A stretch of DNA of 64,000 bases from Lentimicrobium saccharophilum. Its GTDB lineage: Bacteria > Bacteroidota > Bacteroidia > Bacteroidales > Lentimicrobiaceae. The notes under the pieces are model-generated. The model was given only the letters and a program-made list of their open reading frames with translations, had not been told where the DNA came from and did no database searches. Positions 26,192 through 36,019 of the stretch are shown in pieces. The stretch is from NCBI RefSeq assembly GCF_001192835.1, contig NZ_DF968183.1, forward strand, positions 1,009,021 through 1,073,020. The letters are read 5' to 3'. Each line of letters opens with the position of its first letter. The first letter of the stretch is position 1. A program made the position numbers and the translations under genes.

Positions 26192-27832
26192 TCAGTGACA
26201 ACGGTCTTCCTTCATAAACGGATAACGAAAATCGGTAGGAGGCAGCAGGGTTTCTTTGATTGTTCTGGGGCTCGTCCAGCGGATGAGGTTAAGGTGGCTA
26301 CCGGCTTTGTCGTTTGTACCTGACTGCCGGGAACCCCCGAAAGGCTGTTGACCCACCACGGCGCCTGTTGGTTTATCATTGAAATAAAGGTTCCCGGCTG
26401 AATACTTCAACGCTTTGCTGGCCTTATCAAGTACCTGACGGTCATGCGCAAAGATTGCCCCGGTCAATCCATAAGGTGAGGTCTCATCCACCAGTTTCAG
26501 CATTTCGTTAAAATCCTTATCTTCATAAACATAGATTGTAAGCACAGGGCCGAAAATTTCTTCTTCCATGGTAATAAAATGGGGATCTTTCGTCAGAATA
26601 ACGGTTGGTTCAATAAAATAGCCTTTCGACTTGTCCCCGTTACCTCCGAATATCACCTCGGCATCCGGCGATTGCTTTGCCTTTGAGATATAATTCATGA
26701 TATTATCGAACGATGCCTCGTCAATCACTGCATTCATGAAATTGCTGAATTCACGCACATCACCAACGGTTACCTCCGAGAGCATCTCCCCTACCCTGTT
26801 GCGTACTAAAGGCCAGAGCGATGCAGGCAGATAAGCCCTGGAAGCAGCTGAGCACTTCTGTCCCTGATACTCAAAAGCTCCGCGGACAATTGCTGTAGAA
26901 ACTTCATCCACGTGCGCCGATTCATGAACAACAATGAAATCCTTACCTCCTGTTTCGCCCACAATTTTAGGGTATGATTTGTAATTCCTCAGATTCTGGG
27001 CAACATTCATCCACAGGCGGTTAAAGGTTACGTTGGACCCGGTGAAATGCAATCCGGCAAAATTCCGGTCTGTAAATATTGCATTGCCGACCACCGATCC
27101 GGCTCCAGGAATAAAATTTATCACCCCCTCAGGCAGTCCGGCTTCACGGAATATCTGCATCAGCACGTAGTTTGACAGAATTGAAGTGGAAGCGGGTTTC
27201 CAAAGGACTGTATTGCCCATCAACACGGGCGACATGTTGAGATTGGATGCTATTGCGGTAAAATTGAACGGAGTAAGCGAAAAGATGAATCCCTCAAGCG
27301 GACGGTATTCAATTCTGTTGATAAAGCCAGGATCCGAATGAGGCTGTTCATGGTAAATGTCAGAAATGTAATGCGCATTGAACCTGAGAAAATCAATGGT
27401 TTCGCAGGCGCTGTCGATTTCAGCCTGATATGCGTTCTTACTTTGGCCAAGCATGGTGGCAGCGTTGAGGGTTGCCCTGTATTTCTTAGAGATAAGTTCA
27501 GCTATCCTGAGGGTAACGGAAACGCGCTCCACATAAGAAAATGACTCCCACTCCCTGTGGGCCTTCAGGGCTGCATGAATGGCCATCTTAACCTCCTCAG
27601 GACCGGCCTTGTGATAATTTGCCAGGATATGCCCGTGATCGTGCGGCATCACTACCGGTTCAGTATCCCCGGTTCTGACCTCTTTTCCGCCAATGATCAG
27701 CGGGATATCCACCGTTTCGGAAGACATCCTGTCTAGTTCCTTCTGCAGATTACGACGCTCCGGAGTCCCTGGTGAATAAGACTTTACCGGTTCATTTTCA
27801 GGGTAATCAAAAACAAATATGGCATTATTCAT
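26192..27832 (-). CDS. pruA: L-glutamate gamma-semialdehyde (1-pyrroline-5-carboxylate) dehydrogenase
   Basis: 546 residues from the ATG at 27832; the frame continues 19 codons upstream, but homologs of this type start near NNAIFVFDYPENEPV. It oxidises P5C/glutamate semialdehyde to glutamate with NAD, the second step of proline and arginine breakdown. Seen: LNMSPVLMGNTVLWKPAS (cofactor binding), GETGGKDF (catalytic Glu) and YQGQKCSAASR (catalytic Cys327). The C-terminus has NDKPTGAVVGQQPFGGSRQSGTNDKAG. It resembles the stand-alone, ALDH4-like eukaryotic/Bacteroidota enzyme rather than the PutA fusion. No proline dehydrogenase gene is nearby. It is divergent from an SDR gene. Confidence 0.92.
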   Translation of the reverse strand: MNNAIFVFDYPENEPVKSYSPGTPERRNLQKELDRMSSETVDIPLIIGGKEVRTGDTEPVVMPHDHGHILANYHKAGPEEVKMAIHAALKAHREWESFSYVERVSVTLRIAELISKKYRATLNAATMLGQSKNAYQAEIDSACETIDFLRFNAHYISDIYHEQPHSDPGFINRIEYRPLEGFIFSLTPFNFTAIASNLNMSPVLMGNTVLWKPASTSILSNYVLMQIFREAGLPEGVINFIPGAGSVVGNAIFTDRNFAGLHFTGSNVTFNRLWMNVAQNLRNYKSYPKIVGETGGKDFIVVHESAHVDEVSTAIVRGAFEYQGQKCSAASRAYLPASLWPLVRNRVGEMLSEVTVGDVREFSNFMNAVIDEASFDNIMNYISKAKQSPDAEVIFGGNGDKSKGYFIEPTVILTKDPHFITMEEEIFGPVLTIYVYEDKDFNEMLKLVDETSPYGLTGAIFAHDRQVLDKASKALKYSAGNLYFNDKPTGAVVGQQPFGGSRQSGTNDKAGSHLNLIRWTSPRTIKETLLPPTDFRYPFMKEDRCH

Positions 27833-27926
27833 ATTAAAAATCTTAAAAGGTGTAATTTTAACCGACGAAATAACAGCGGCTAAGTTCAAATGTTCATCAC
27901 CTGCCGCAACTAAAAATTGTTACGGT

Positions 27927-28679
27927 ATGAATGCATACATAATTACAGGTACCAGCTCGGGAATCGGCAGCTCACTTGCCCGGAACCTGCTCTCCGGACG
28001 GGAAGGGGTCATCAGCATCTCGCGCAATGAGAACACCAGCTTAAACCGGCTTGCGGAAACCAACAACAGTTTCTTCAGGCACTTTACATTCGACCTGAGC
28101 CAAACAGACAAATTACCTGAGCTTATGGACAGCATTTTTAAATCCCTTCAGGATGTAAATCCCGAAAGAATTTCCCTGATTAACAACGCCGGAACCATAG
28201 AGCCAATCGGACCTTCAGGCAAAATGGATGCAACCCGGATTGAAATACACCATAAAACAAACCTGATTGCGCCAGCTGTGCTGATCAATGAATTTATCCG
28301 CTTTACCCGGCCACTAAAGATCAGCAAAAGCATCCTGAACATCAGTTCCGGGGCTGCACACAATCCTTATGCCGGATGGAGCAATTACTGTGCCTCAAAA
28401 GCCGGATTGGATATGCTGACAAAGAGCATTGCTATAGAGCAGTCATCTGAAGAGTTTCCAGTAAGGATCATCTCGCTGGCGCCCGGCATTGTAGAAACGC
28501 CCATGCAGGAAAAGATCAGGGCTACCTCAGCAGGTCAGTTTCCCATGCGCAACAAATTTATTGATCTTTATAATAATCACCGCCTGAGTAATCCTGACGA
28601 AGTGGCCGGAAAAATCATCCCGCTGATTTTCTCAGATCACCCGGCATCAGGCACGTTCAGCGACCTGAGAAATCTGTAA
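27927..28679 (+). CDS. short-chain dehydrogenase/reductase
   Basis: 250 residues from the ATG at 27927; upstream codons in the same frame would overlap pruA and precede the normal Rossmann start. The NAD(P) motif TGTSSGIG is at about residues 7-14, the conserved INNAG follows, and the catalytic Tyr154 and Lys158 sit in YCASK, with a Ser in NISSGAA before it. The pattern resembles sepiapterin/benzil reductase-like (YueD-type) SDRs. The substrate cannot be told from the sequence. A new promoter follows the stop, so it is probably a single gene. Confidence 0.85.
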   Translation: MNAYIITGTSSGIGSSLARNLLSGREGVISISRNENTSLNRLAETNNSFFRHFTFDLSQTDKLPELMDSIFKSLQDVNPERISLINNAGTIEPIGPSGKMDATRIEIHHKTNLIAPAVLINEFIRFTRPLKISKSILNISSGAAHNPYAGWSNYCASKAGLDMLTKSIAIEQSSEEFPVRIISLAPGIVETPMQEKIRATSAGQFPMRNKFIDLYNNHRLSNPDEVAGKIIPLIFSDHPASGTFSDLRNL

Positions 28680-28694
28680 ATAATACTCCGGCTG

Positions 28695-28725
28695 TTGGTT
28701 TACCCCTTTAAAATAATTAGATTTG
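28695..28725 (+). promoter_or_regulatory. promoter of ppnP
   Basis: TTG at 28695-28697, a 20-base spacer and TAGATTTG at 28718-28725 match the Bacteroidota consensus. The ATG is 26 bases downstream. Confidence 0.55.
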
Positions 28726-28751
28726 CCAGGGAAAACCATAATCTTTAAGCT

Positions 28752-29033
28752 ATGTTCAAAACCAATGATTACTTCGACGGAAAAGTAAAATCGATCACCT
28801 TTGAAACCATTGAAGGTCCGGCAACTGTGGGCGTTATGGCAGCCGGTGAATATGAGTTCGGCACTTCTTCTGTCGAATACATGACTGTTATTTCAGGAGA
28901 AATGGATGTGAAACTTCCGGGGGAATCCGGGTGGAAAACATTTTTGCCTTTTGAAACATTCATTGTTCCGGCAAATGTAAAATTCGGGGTACGGATGAAA
29001 GGTGACACCGCTTACCGTTGTTTATACCGATAG
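28752..29033 (+). CDS. ppnP: pyrimidine/purine nucleoside phosphorylase
   Basis: 93 residues, the usual length of the small cupin-like PpnP family. [61 protein letters not shown] and the end YRCLYR match the family. PpnP splits many nucleosides with phosphate. It has its own promoter upstream and a GC-rich hairpin after the stop. Confidence 0.93.
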   Translation: MFKTNDYFDGKVKSITFETIEGPATVGVMAAGEYEFGTSSVEYMTVISGEMDVKLPGESGWKTFLPFETFIVPANVKFGVRMKGDTAYRCLYR

Positions 29034-29038
29034 AGATA

Positions 29039-29059
29039 AAGCCCCGGTTTACGGGGCTT
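29039..29059 (+). terminator. probable terminator hairpin after ppnP
   Basis: AAGCCCCG (29039-29046) pairs with CGGGGCTT (29052-29059) across GTTTA. The T tract after it is poor, so the strength of termination is unclear. Confidence 0.5.
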
Positions 29060-29104
29060 GTTCAATCTGCCAGACAGAAAGTATTCATCTAACGGATCAA
29101 AAAA

Positions 29105-29479
29105 ATGAAAGCAAGTAAGTACGAAGAGCTTCGTTTGCATTACAAAATATGGTTCACGGACAAGGATGATAACGGCATTCTCGGCGATGGTAAATATAAA
29201 ATACTTAAAGCCATTGATGAAACCGGATCCTTGATGTCAGCATGCGAAAAGCTGGGCATTACTTACCGGCGGACATGGAATGATCTCAAAAGCATTGAAA
29301 AGCGGCTGGGATTTCCATTGCTGGAGAAGACCAGGGGAGGAACAGATGGCGGAAGCAGTACCCTGACTCCCGAAGGCAGGAAACTTATAAGGGCATTTGA
29401 TAATTTCCATGAGAATATGGACGAAATCATGCAGCATCATTTTAAAGTACTCAAGCACCAGCTTCTTTCAGATGAATAA
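29105..29479 (+). CDS. ModE-type LysR-like winged-helix regulator (N-terminal domain only)
   Basis: 124 residues. A winged-helix DNA-binding domain (about residues 24-95): ILKAIDETGSLMSACEKLGITYRRTWNDLKSIEKRLGFPLLEKTRGG, then STLTPEGRKLI. This is the ModE N-terminal signature. It lacks the two molybdate-binding MOP domains of full ModE, as do many anaerobe versions. It overlaps by 8 bases a tungstate/molybdate-binding protein gene, so a role in oxyanion control is likely. How it would sense metal without MOP domains is open. Confidence 0.85.
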   Translation: MKASKYEELRLHYKIWFTDKDDNGILGDGKYKILKAIDETGSLMSACEKLGITYRRTWNDLKSIEKRLGFPLLEKTRGGTDGGSSTLTPEGRKLIRAFDNFHENMDEIMQHHFKVLKHQLLSDE

Positions 29480-30446
29480 AAGTGGAATGGTATACTTTAC
29501 AGCCTGGCTTCTGCTTTCGGCGATTTTCATAAGTTCATGCCGGAACAATCAGTCAGAGAAGCAGTCAACAGACTTATCAGGTGAACTGACGATATTTCAT
29601 GCTGGCAGCCTTTCGGTTCCGTTTAAAGCACTTGCCGATTCATTCTGCAGGATTCACCCTGAAGTCAGCATACTCACCGAGTCTGCCGGCAGCCTTGCTT
29701 CAATAAGGAAAATCACCGACCTGAATAAGCCTTGCGATATAATGGCATCAGCGGACTACACCCTTATAGATAAATTATTGATCCCGGATTACGCAAGCTG
29801 GAACCTGCTGTTTGCCGGCAATGAAATGTCCATTGTTTACCATTCAGATTCCAGGCTGGCTGATTCATTATCTGCGGATAACTGGTATAAAATTCTAATG
29901 AACCCCGAAGTAAGGTTCGGGCGCTCCGATCCCGATTCAGATCCCTGTGGCTACAGGGCCATCCTTACCATGAAACTGACAGAAAAATTCCTCGATCAGC
30001 CCGGTCTGACGGAGAACTTTCTTCAGAAAGACAATAAATTCATCAGGCCAAAAGAAGTTGACCTTCTGGCATTACTTGAATCAGGATCAATAGATTATAT
30101 ATTTCTTTATAAATCAGTTGCCATACAACATAAGCTAAAATATCTGGAATTATCTGACAGCATTAACCTCGCTTCACCAGGCCTCCAAGATCTTTATCAG
30201 ACTGTTTCAGTGGAAATAGCAGGCAATAAACCAGGGGACAAAATCACTCAGCATGGTGAAGCCATGGTTTATGGCCTCACCATCCTTAACAACAGCAAAA
30301 ACAAAGCGCTTGCCGAAGCTTTTATCAGTTTTATACTGAAAGATGGCTTACAGATTATAGAAAATCTCGGGCAAACCCGTGTAATTCCCAGACTATCTGA
30401 AAAATCGCAAGCTCCGGCATTTCTTCATGAATATCTTGTCCCCTGA
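29472..30446 (+). CDS. wtpA: WtpA/ModA-like tungstate/molybdate-binding lipoprotein
   Basis: 324 residues from the ATG at 29472 inside the end of the ModE-type gene. A lipobox (IFISSC, Cys23) follows a hydrophobic stretch. LTIFHAGSLSVPFKALADSF, TESAGSLASIRKITDLNKPCDIMASAD and FGRSDPDSDPCGYRAILTMKL match the WtpA branch, which binds tungstate and molybdate for an ABC importer. No WtpB permease or WtpC ATPase gene follows; the next gene is an aldehyde dehydrogenase. The binding protein is therefore separated from its transporter or uses one elsewhere. The presence of an AOR 5 kb upstream fits tungstate supply. Confidence 0.88.
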   Translation: MNKSGMVYFTAWLLLSAIFISSCRNNQSEKQSTDLSGELTIFHAGSLSVPFKALADSFCRIHPEVSILTESAGSLASIRKITDLNKPCDIMASADYTLIDKLLIPDYASWNLLFAGNEMSIVYHSDSRLADSLSADNWYKILMNPEVRFGRSDPDSDPCGYRAILTMKLTEKFLDQPGLTENFLQKDNKFIRPKEVDLLALLESGSIDYIFLYKSVAIQHKLKYLELSDSINLASPGLQDLYQTVSVEIAGNKPGDKITQHGEAMVYGLTILNNSKNKALAEAFISFILKDGLQIIENLGQTRVIPRLSEKSQAPAFLHEYLVP

Positions 30447-30538
30447 TTTATAGCTAGTTAAGATTTCATTTTACAAGGTTTCTGGTGGCGGAAGAACAAA
30501 CTCCATCAATTGTTGTTTGTTGCATAAAAACCAATAAC

Positions 30539-32101
30539 ATGATATCTTCCGACAATCACAGAATTGCTGAATTTCTCTCCCGTTTAGGCATTTCAGAACA
30601 CAACAAGGGTGCAACTTCCGGGACAGTATGGATTGATACGAAAGGAGGACCGAATCCATCCTACTCCCCCGCCGATGGCAAACTGATTGCCTCGGTAACA
30701 CTTGCCACCGGAGATGACTACGCTGTCATCACTCAAAAAGCAACTGAAGCATTCAAAATATGGAGAATGATTCCGGCTCCTAAAAGAGGAGAAATTGTCA
30801 GGCAGATCGGAAACAGGCTGAGGGAATTCAAGGAGCCGCTCGGATCACTGGTGTCGTATGAGATGGGTAAAGTATACCAGGAAGGTTTGGGTGAAGTTCA
30901 GGAAATGATTGACATTGCAGATTTTGCAGTCGGACTTTCCAGACAGTTATATGGATTCACCATGCATTCCGAAAGGGAGCGCCATCGGATGTACGATCAG
31001 TATCACCCGCTTGGTGTTGTCGGAGTGATTTCCGCTTTTAATTTCCCGGTCGCCGTTTGGGCATGGAACGCCATGATAGCAATGGTTTGCGGAAATGTGG
31101 TAATATGGAAACCTTCATCCAAAGTGATGTTGAGCGCGATCGCTGTGCATAAAATCATTGAAAAGGTGCTGGCCGACAATGAAGTTCCAGAAGGTGTGCT
31201 GAATCTGATCGCGGGAAGCTCTAAACACATGGGAGATAACTTCCTTTCGGACAAGCGCATTCCATTGATTTCTGTCACTGGCTCCACCAGGGTGGGCAGG
31301 CATGTAAGTAAAACAGTCGGAGAACGTCTGGGCCGATGTATCCTTGAGTTGGGCGGAAACAACGCCATTATCGTTTCGCAATACGGAAACCTCAACATGG
31401 CTTTACGGGCCAGCCTTTTCGGGGCAGTAGCCACATCAGGACAGCGGTGCACGTCAACCAGGCGGTTATTGATCCATGACTGTATCTTTGATAAATTCCG
31501 CGATAAACTGATCGATGCTTACAAGCAACTCAGGATCGGGCATCCGCTGGACCCGTCAACCGTAGTCGGGCCTCTGGTTGACAAGGATGCGGTCAGAGCG
31601 TTTCTTGATGCTCAGGCCAGGATCGTTGAAGAAGGCGGAAAAATAGTATACGGCGGTCAGGTTCTTAGTGGTGAAGAATTTGCATCGGGATGTTACGTCA
31701 TACCTTGTATTGCCGAGGTTGAAAACGATTTCAGTATCGTTCAGGAGGAAACCTTTGCGCCCATTTTATACCTGATCAAATACAAGACGCTCGATGAGGC
31801 AATTGAACTGCACAATGCCGTTCCACAAGGACTTTCATCAGCAATTTTTTCAAGAAACATTATAGAAACAGAACGCTTCCTTTCACACGAGGGTTCCGAC
31901 TGTGGCATAGCGAATGTAAACATTGCCACAAACGGAGCAGAGATCGGCGGTGCATTCGGGGGTGAAAAAGAAACGGGCGGAGGCCGGGAATCAGGCTCCG
32001 ATGCCTGGAAAGCCTATATGCGGAGGCAGACAAACACCATCAATTTTTCCACCGAATTGCCATTGGCACAAGGTATAAAATTTGATGCCTTTGATGATTA
32101 A
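30539..32101 (+). CDS. aldehyde dehydrogenase, ALDH7 (alpha-aminoadipic semialdehyde type)
   Basis: 520 residues from the ATG at 30539; a GTG 18 codons upstream is less likely. An NAD-dependent aldehyde dehydrogenase: SAFNFPVAVWAWNAMIAMVCGN, VTGSTRVGRH, LELGGNNAI (catalytic Glu) and TSGQRCTSTRR (catalytic Cys304). GGAFGGEKETGGGRESGSDAWK near the C-terminus is typical of ALDH7/AmaB, which oxidises alpha-aminoadipic semialdehyde in lysine breakdown. Other lysine genes are not present here. It is downstream of the WtpA-like gene by 92 bases. Confidence 0.88.
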   Translation: MISSDNHRIAEFLSRLGISEHNKGATSGTVWIDTKGGPNPSYSPADGKLIASVTLATGDDYAVITQKATEAFKIWRMIPAPKRGEIVRQIGNRLREFKEPLGSLVSYEMGKVYQEGLGEVQEMIDIADFAVGLSRQLYGFTMHSERERHRMYDQYHPLGVVGVISAFNFPVAVWAWNAMIAMVCGNVVIWKPSSKVMLSAIAVHKIIEKVLADNEVPEGVLNLIAGSSKHMGDNFLSDKRIPLISVTGSTRVGRHVSKTVGERLGRCILELGGNNAIIVSQYGNLNMALRASLFGAVATSGQRCTSTRRLLIHDCIFDKFRDKLIDAYKQLRIGHPLDPSTVVGPLVDKDAVRAFLDAQARIVEEGGKIVYGGQVLSGEEFASGCYVIPCIAEVENDFSIVQEETFAPILYLIKYKTLDEAIELHNAVPQGLSSAIFSRNIIETERFLSHEGSDCGIANVNIATNGAEIGGAFGGEKETGGGRESGSDAWKAYMRRQTNTINFSTELPLAQGIKFDAFDD

Positions 32102-32150
32102 CCGGTATTGAAATTGAAAGAAGGCTCCGGAAGTATTTAAAGCTTTACAC

Positions 32151-32158
32151 TATATTTG
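32151..32158 (+). promoter_or_regulatory. candidate promoter (-7 box) of the exopolysaccharide locus
   Basis: TATATTTG followed by CGG matches TAnnTTTG; the leader to the flippase ATG at 32259 would be about 95 bases. No clear -33 TTG. Confidence 0.45.
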
Positions 32159-32258
32159 CGGAACGGGTAGTTGACTTTTTCAACAATTGACACCGGCGGG
32201 CATGATAACCTGAATAATAAAATCAACACTTTACTGCAATTTTACCTTAAAGCGGATT

Positions 32259-33623
32259 ATGAAGAAACTGCTCCTGCGCTACATAGAAAGGTTCAATTCA
32301 GGTCATAGCCGCAGTGTAAAAGCCAGAAAAAACATTCTCGCATCTTTCTTCATTAAAGGTGTCAGTATAATTGTCGGTTTTATCTTCGTACCGTTACTTA
32401 TCGGTTATCTGGGTGAGGTTGAATACGGTATATGGATTACAATGAGTTCCATCCTGGCCTGGGTGAATTACTTTGACATCGGGCTGGGCAACGGTCTGAG
32501 AAACCGGTTCGCGGAATCACTGGCCAAAGGGGAACATCAGATGGCCAGGATATACGTGAGCACTGCCTATGCCTCTTTAAGCCTGCTGTTCGGATCATTC
32601 TTCCTGGTCTTTATGGCAATCAATCCGTTGCTAAGCTGGTACGAAATCCTCAAGGCCCCGGCATCATTGGCAGACGAGCTTAACATACTGGTAATTATTA
32701 CTTTTGGGTTCTTTCTGCTCAGATTTACGCTCAGATTAATTGCCATTATTATTATTGCCGACCAACGGCCCGCGCTTAGCAATGTTTTCGATCCGCTTGC
32801 AAACCTGATATCTCTGCTGGCCGTATTGGTATTGATCCAGACTTCGGAAACATCCCTGCTTGTGCTGGGAATTATCCTGGGAGCTGCGCCTGTTCTGGTG
32901 CTGGCATTGGCCACGATCCATTTCTTCAGACACGATTACCGGGACTACCGGCCCTCCATCAGGCTGATTAATTTCAAGTATTTTAAAGACCTTACAGGGC
33001 TGGGAGCGAAATTTTTTATAATTCAGATTACAGTGGTGATTATCATGTCGACCAACAACTTTATAATTACACGGGTTGTCGGCCCTGAGGCAGTAACTGC
33101 TTATAATGTTGCCTATAAGTATTTCGGACTGTTGCTTATGCTATTCACCATAATTACAAACACTTACTGGTCAGCATATACAGAAGCCTTTATTAAGAAG
33201 GATTTTGCCTGGATTCGCAGGGTGACCGGAAATCTTGTAAAAGGCTGGATAGCTATACTCTTTATTCTCGCTGCAATGCTTGTTATTGCGCCATATTTCT
33301 ATCATGTCTGGATACGTGACAAGGTGGAAATACCTTTCCTGCTTTCAGCATTCACTGCACTTTTCATCGGAATTTACATCTGGTACATTATTTTCATTTA
33401 TTTCATTAACGGAACCGGCAAAATTACCCTGCAGCTCTATGTCTGTGTGATTGTGGCAGTTCTGAATATCCCCGTCTCAGTATTCTTTGCGAGGTATCTT
33501 GGCTTGGGCTCGGCCGGAGTAATCCTGGGTTCTTGCGTTACTTATCTTCCTGGTGCAATCATTGCACCGATTCAATACAGAAAGATCATCACCGGCAAAG
33601 ACAACGGCATCTGGGGCAAGTAA
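32259..33623 (+). CDS. Wzx-like polysaccharide flippase
   Basis: 454 residues with about twelve to fourteen hydrophobic segments, typical of the MOP/MATE-like polysaccharide exporter family. IKGVSIIVGFIFVPLLIGYLGEVEYGIWITMSSI at the N-terminus is a family signature, as is the internal STNNFIITRVVGPEAVTAYNVAYK. It would flip the lipid-linked repeat unit across the inner membrane. As the first gene of the exopolysaccharide locus it lies about 100 bases before the FkbM methyltransferase gene. Confidence 0.88.
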   Translation: MKKLLLRYIERFNSGHSRSVKARKNILASFFIKGVSIIVGFIFVPLLIGYLGEVEYGIWITMSSILAWVNYFDIGLGNGLRNRFAESLAKGEHQMARIYVSTAYASLSLLFGSFFLVFMAINPLLSWYEILKAPASLADELNILVIITFGFFLLRFTLRLIAIIIIADQRPALSNVFDPLANLISLLAVLVLIQTSETSLLVLGIILGAAPVLVLALATIHFFRHDYRDYRPSIRLINFKYFKDLTGLGAKFFIIQITVVIIMSTNNFIITRVVGPEAVTAYNVAYKYFGLLLMLFTIITNTYWSAYTEAFIKKDFAWIRRVTGNLVKGWIAILFILAAMLVIAPYFYHVWIRDKVEIPFLLSAFTALFIGIYIWYIIFIYFINGTGKITLQLYVCVIVAVLNIPVSVFFARYLGLGSAGVILGSCVTYLPGAIIAPIQYRKIITGKDNGIWGK

Positions 33624-33723
33624 ATGAAAATCAGCATCAGTCAGGATGCATATCTGCCAAACACCGGGTTGCAAAACAGAATAATCAATAATCGGAGATT
33701 AAATTTGCTCAAAAAAAAACATC

Positions 33724-34575
33724 ATGAATCATCTGAAGGATTTTTTAAAAACACAATTGATCAAGGTTTTCCCCTCTGCCTATAAGAAGCGCCATTACAG
33801 GTTTCTGGAAAACCTGAACTGGAATAACATTCCTGCGGAGGAAGGAGAGCTGCTCCTTATGCCGTATTTCCTTAATGATAATACTTTATTTTTTGACATC
33901 GGCGCGAATACCGGAATTTACACATCCTTCGCCCAGAAATTCATTCCCGGCGAATCGGTTTATGCCTTTGAACCAATCCCTGAACTATATACCCGGTTAA
34001 AATACTTGTTCAGAAAATCAAACATATACAAAATGGCATTCTCCAATGAAATCAGCGAGAAGCAGTTTAAGATCCCTTCCATTTGCGGAAAAGAGTTTAA
34101 GTCGAGGGGCACCCTGAATGTCAGTTACAAAGAAAACGATGAAACAAAATCCCGTGTTATTGATGTAAGCACAGATACCATTGATAGCTTTGTAAAGAAA
34201 AAAAATATATCAAAAATCGGATTTGTAAAAATTGATGTAGAAGGCCATGAACTACAAGTAATTGAAGGTGGAATTGAAACACTGAAAGAGCAAAAGCCCG
34301 TTCTGCAGATTGAAATAGAACAGCGCCATTATCAAAGAAATATCAGTGAGATTATCGATTTTATTAAAGATGCCGGTTATTTCTGCTATTATCTTGATCC
34401 GAAGGCCTGGATACTTAAAAAACTGGAAGTTGATCCCGTCAGTCTGCAGAAAGAAGATCATTTCAAGACTGCGCAATATATACACAACTTTATTTTCCTG
34501 CCTGTCAACACAAAATGGGACTCAGCAGTTTCAAGTATAAATCAGGATATCAGATTGGCCAGATCAGGGAATTAA
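33724..34575 (+). CDS. FkbM-family methyltransferase
   Basis: 283 residues. SAM-binding motif FFDIGANTGIYTSFA near residue 58, the acidic loop AFEPIPELYTRLKYL and the FkbM hallmark FVKIDVEGHELQVIEGG near residue 165. FkbM-type enzymes methylate hydroxyls, often on sugars in surface polysaccharides. Placement after a flippase supports a glycan substrate. The acceptor is unknown. Confidence 0.88.
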   Translation: MNHLKDFLKTQLIKVFPSAYKKRHYRFLENLNWNNIPAEEGELLLMPYFLNDNTLFFDIGANTGIYTSFAQKFIPGESVYAFEPIPELYTRLKYLFRKSNIYKMAFSNEISEKQFKIPSICGKEFKSRGTLNVSYKENDETKSRVIDVSTDTIDSFVKKKNISKIGFVKIDVEGHELQVIEGGIETLKEQKPVLQIEIEQRHYQRNISEIIDFIKDAGYFCYYLDPKAWILKKLEVDPVSLQKEDHFKTAQYIHNFIFLPVNTKWDSAVSSINQDIRLARSGN

Positions 34576-34756
34576 TAAAATATAACCAGCGTAGTCAAAT
34601 AAGGACCGGTGAAAGATACCTAATACGCCCCTTGTTATAATGCAGCAGGAGGTGTAGAAACAATTCATCCCGGTGTATTGTTAAGTTACGTAACTTTATG
34701 GTTGCTTTTTCGCTGATTTCTGCACGTAAAACTGAAGATTCCAATCTGCAATAAAA

Positions 34757-36019
34757 ATGGTCAAAAGAGTCATCGCGCTTTTTATTATTATTACATCGCT
34801 TGAGCTCTTCAATTTTGCCTTTATAGGCAAAGAGATTACAAAAGTTGCAGAAATTGCCGGAATTGGTGTTATCCTGCTGGTGATTGTGCTTCAGTTGATT
34901 TATCACAAAGGGGAAGGTTTCAGGATGACGTATAAGTGGGAAGTCGGGTTGATTCTTCTCGCACTGGTTACCAGTATGTTTATGGCATATTCGGCGCATA
35001 ATCAGAATTTTCAGACGACACTGATTGCGCAACGTTTTATGTATTTCTATTTTTTTTATTACGCATTGCACATGTTGAGAATTCCGGATAAAGAACTGGA
35101 AAAAATCATCCTGTATCTGGCCCTGATCTATGTGTTCTTTTATATTATCCAGTATTTTGCCTATCCAACAATTATTTTCAGGGTCCGGGTGATTGAGGAA
35201 AGGGGAACCATCAGGATTTTTCAGGTTGGCCTTTCATATATGATTCTTGCATATTTCTATGTACTGAACAGAAGTTTTGACAAATTATCGCTCAGGGGAA
35301 TCGGCATGTTGTTTTTGTTTTTCAGTGTGATTATACTTATGGGTACCCGGCAGCTTTTATTTTCCATGTTCCTTCTGACTATGCTCAATATCCTGATGAG
35401 CCGCAAAGTAAAATCAAAACTAATGGTGATCTTACTTGCGATGTTTGCAGCGATTCCGGTTGTACTGATGTTTCAGGATATATTTACAAGCATTATCAGT
35501 TTATCGAAAGAGCAGAGTGTAGGCTTTGAAGAAAATATAAGGGTATTGGCCGGCACATTCTTCCTCACAGAGTTTTTCCCGAACAACCTCGCCTACTTAA
35601 CAGGGAATGGCGCTGACAGTGCAAATTCGGGCTATGGAATGACAATACAGATGTACAAGGATGTGTTTGGTTTCTATCAATCCGATGTCGGCATTATTGG
35701 AGACTACAGCAAATTCGGAATTCTGTTTCTTGCTGGTGTATTCTCTATCCTTTACCGGACGCTGAAAACAAGTTTCAGCGATGATCTTAATTACATTAAA
35801 TACTTTTTTCTTTTTGTGATATTAACAGGCATTACCGGTGCAGGTCCGTTTGGGGATGCCAATTCAATTGTTACCATCAGCATTATCTTATACCTGGCTG
35901 ATGTCGACAAACATAATCGCGAACTGGAGGAAGAAGAACAAGCCCTTGCAGGCAGCGACCCTGATGCGGTTGCAAACACTGCTGAAGAAAATCCGGTGGA
36001 AAACAACTATACTTACTAA
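34757..36019 (+). CDS. O-antigen polymerase/ligase-like membrane protein
   Basis: 420 residues with about ten or eleven membrane segments and a larger loop at about residues 250-310 (SVGFEENIRVLAG, NNLAYLTGNGADSANSGYG). This layout is typical of Wzy/WaaL-like proteins, whose sequences are poorly conserved. The C-terminus is a charged tail rich in Glu. It is the only polymerase candidate in the locus, so a Wzy role is inferred. The stop and the next start overlap (TAATG). Confidence 0.72.
   Translation: MVKRVIALFIIITSLELFNFAFIGKEITKVAEIAGIGVILLVIVLQLIYHKGEGFRMTYKWEVGLILLALVTSMFMAYSAHNQNFQTTLIAQRFMYFYFFYYALHMLRIPDKELEKIILYLALIYVFFYIIQYFAYPTIIFRVRVIEERGTIRIFQVGLSYMILAYFYVLNRSFDKLSLRGIGMLFLFFSVIILMGTRQLLFSMFLLTMLNILMSRKVKSKLMVILLAMFAAIPVVLMFQDIFTSIISLSKEQSVGFEENIRVLAGTFFLTEFFPNNLAYLTGNGADSANSGYGMTIQMYKDVFGFYQSDVGIIGDYSKFGILFLAGVFSILYRTLKTSFSDDLNYIKYFFLFVILTGITGAGPFGDANSIVTISIILYLADVDKHNRELEEEEQALAGSDPDAVANTAEENPVENNYTY

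Noticed and set aside
34595..35071. A 158-codon minus-strand open frame in the exopolysaccharide locus
   Set aside because: It overlaps the start of the polymerase candidate, which has clear membrane segments, and it has no recognisable domain.
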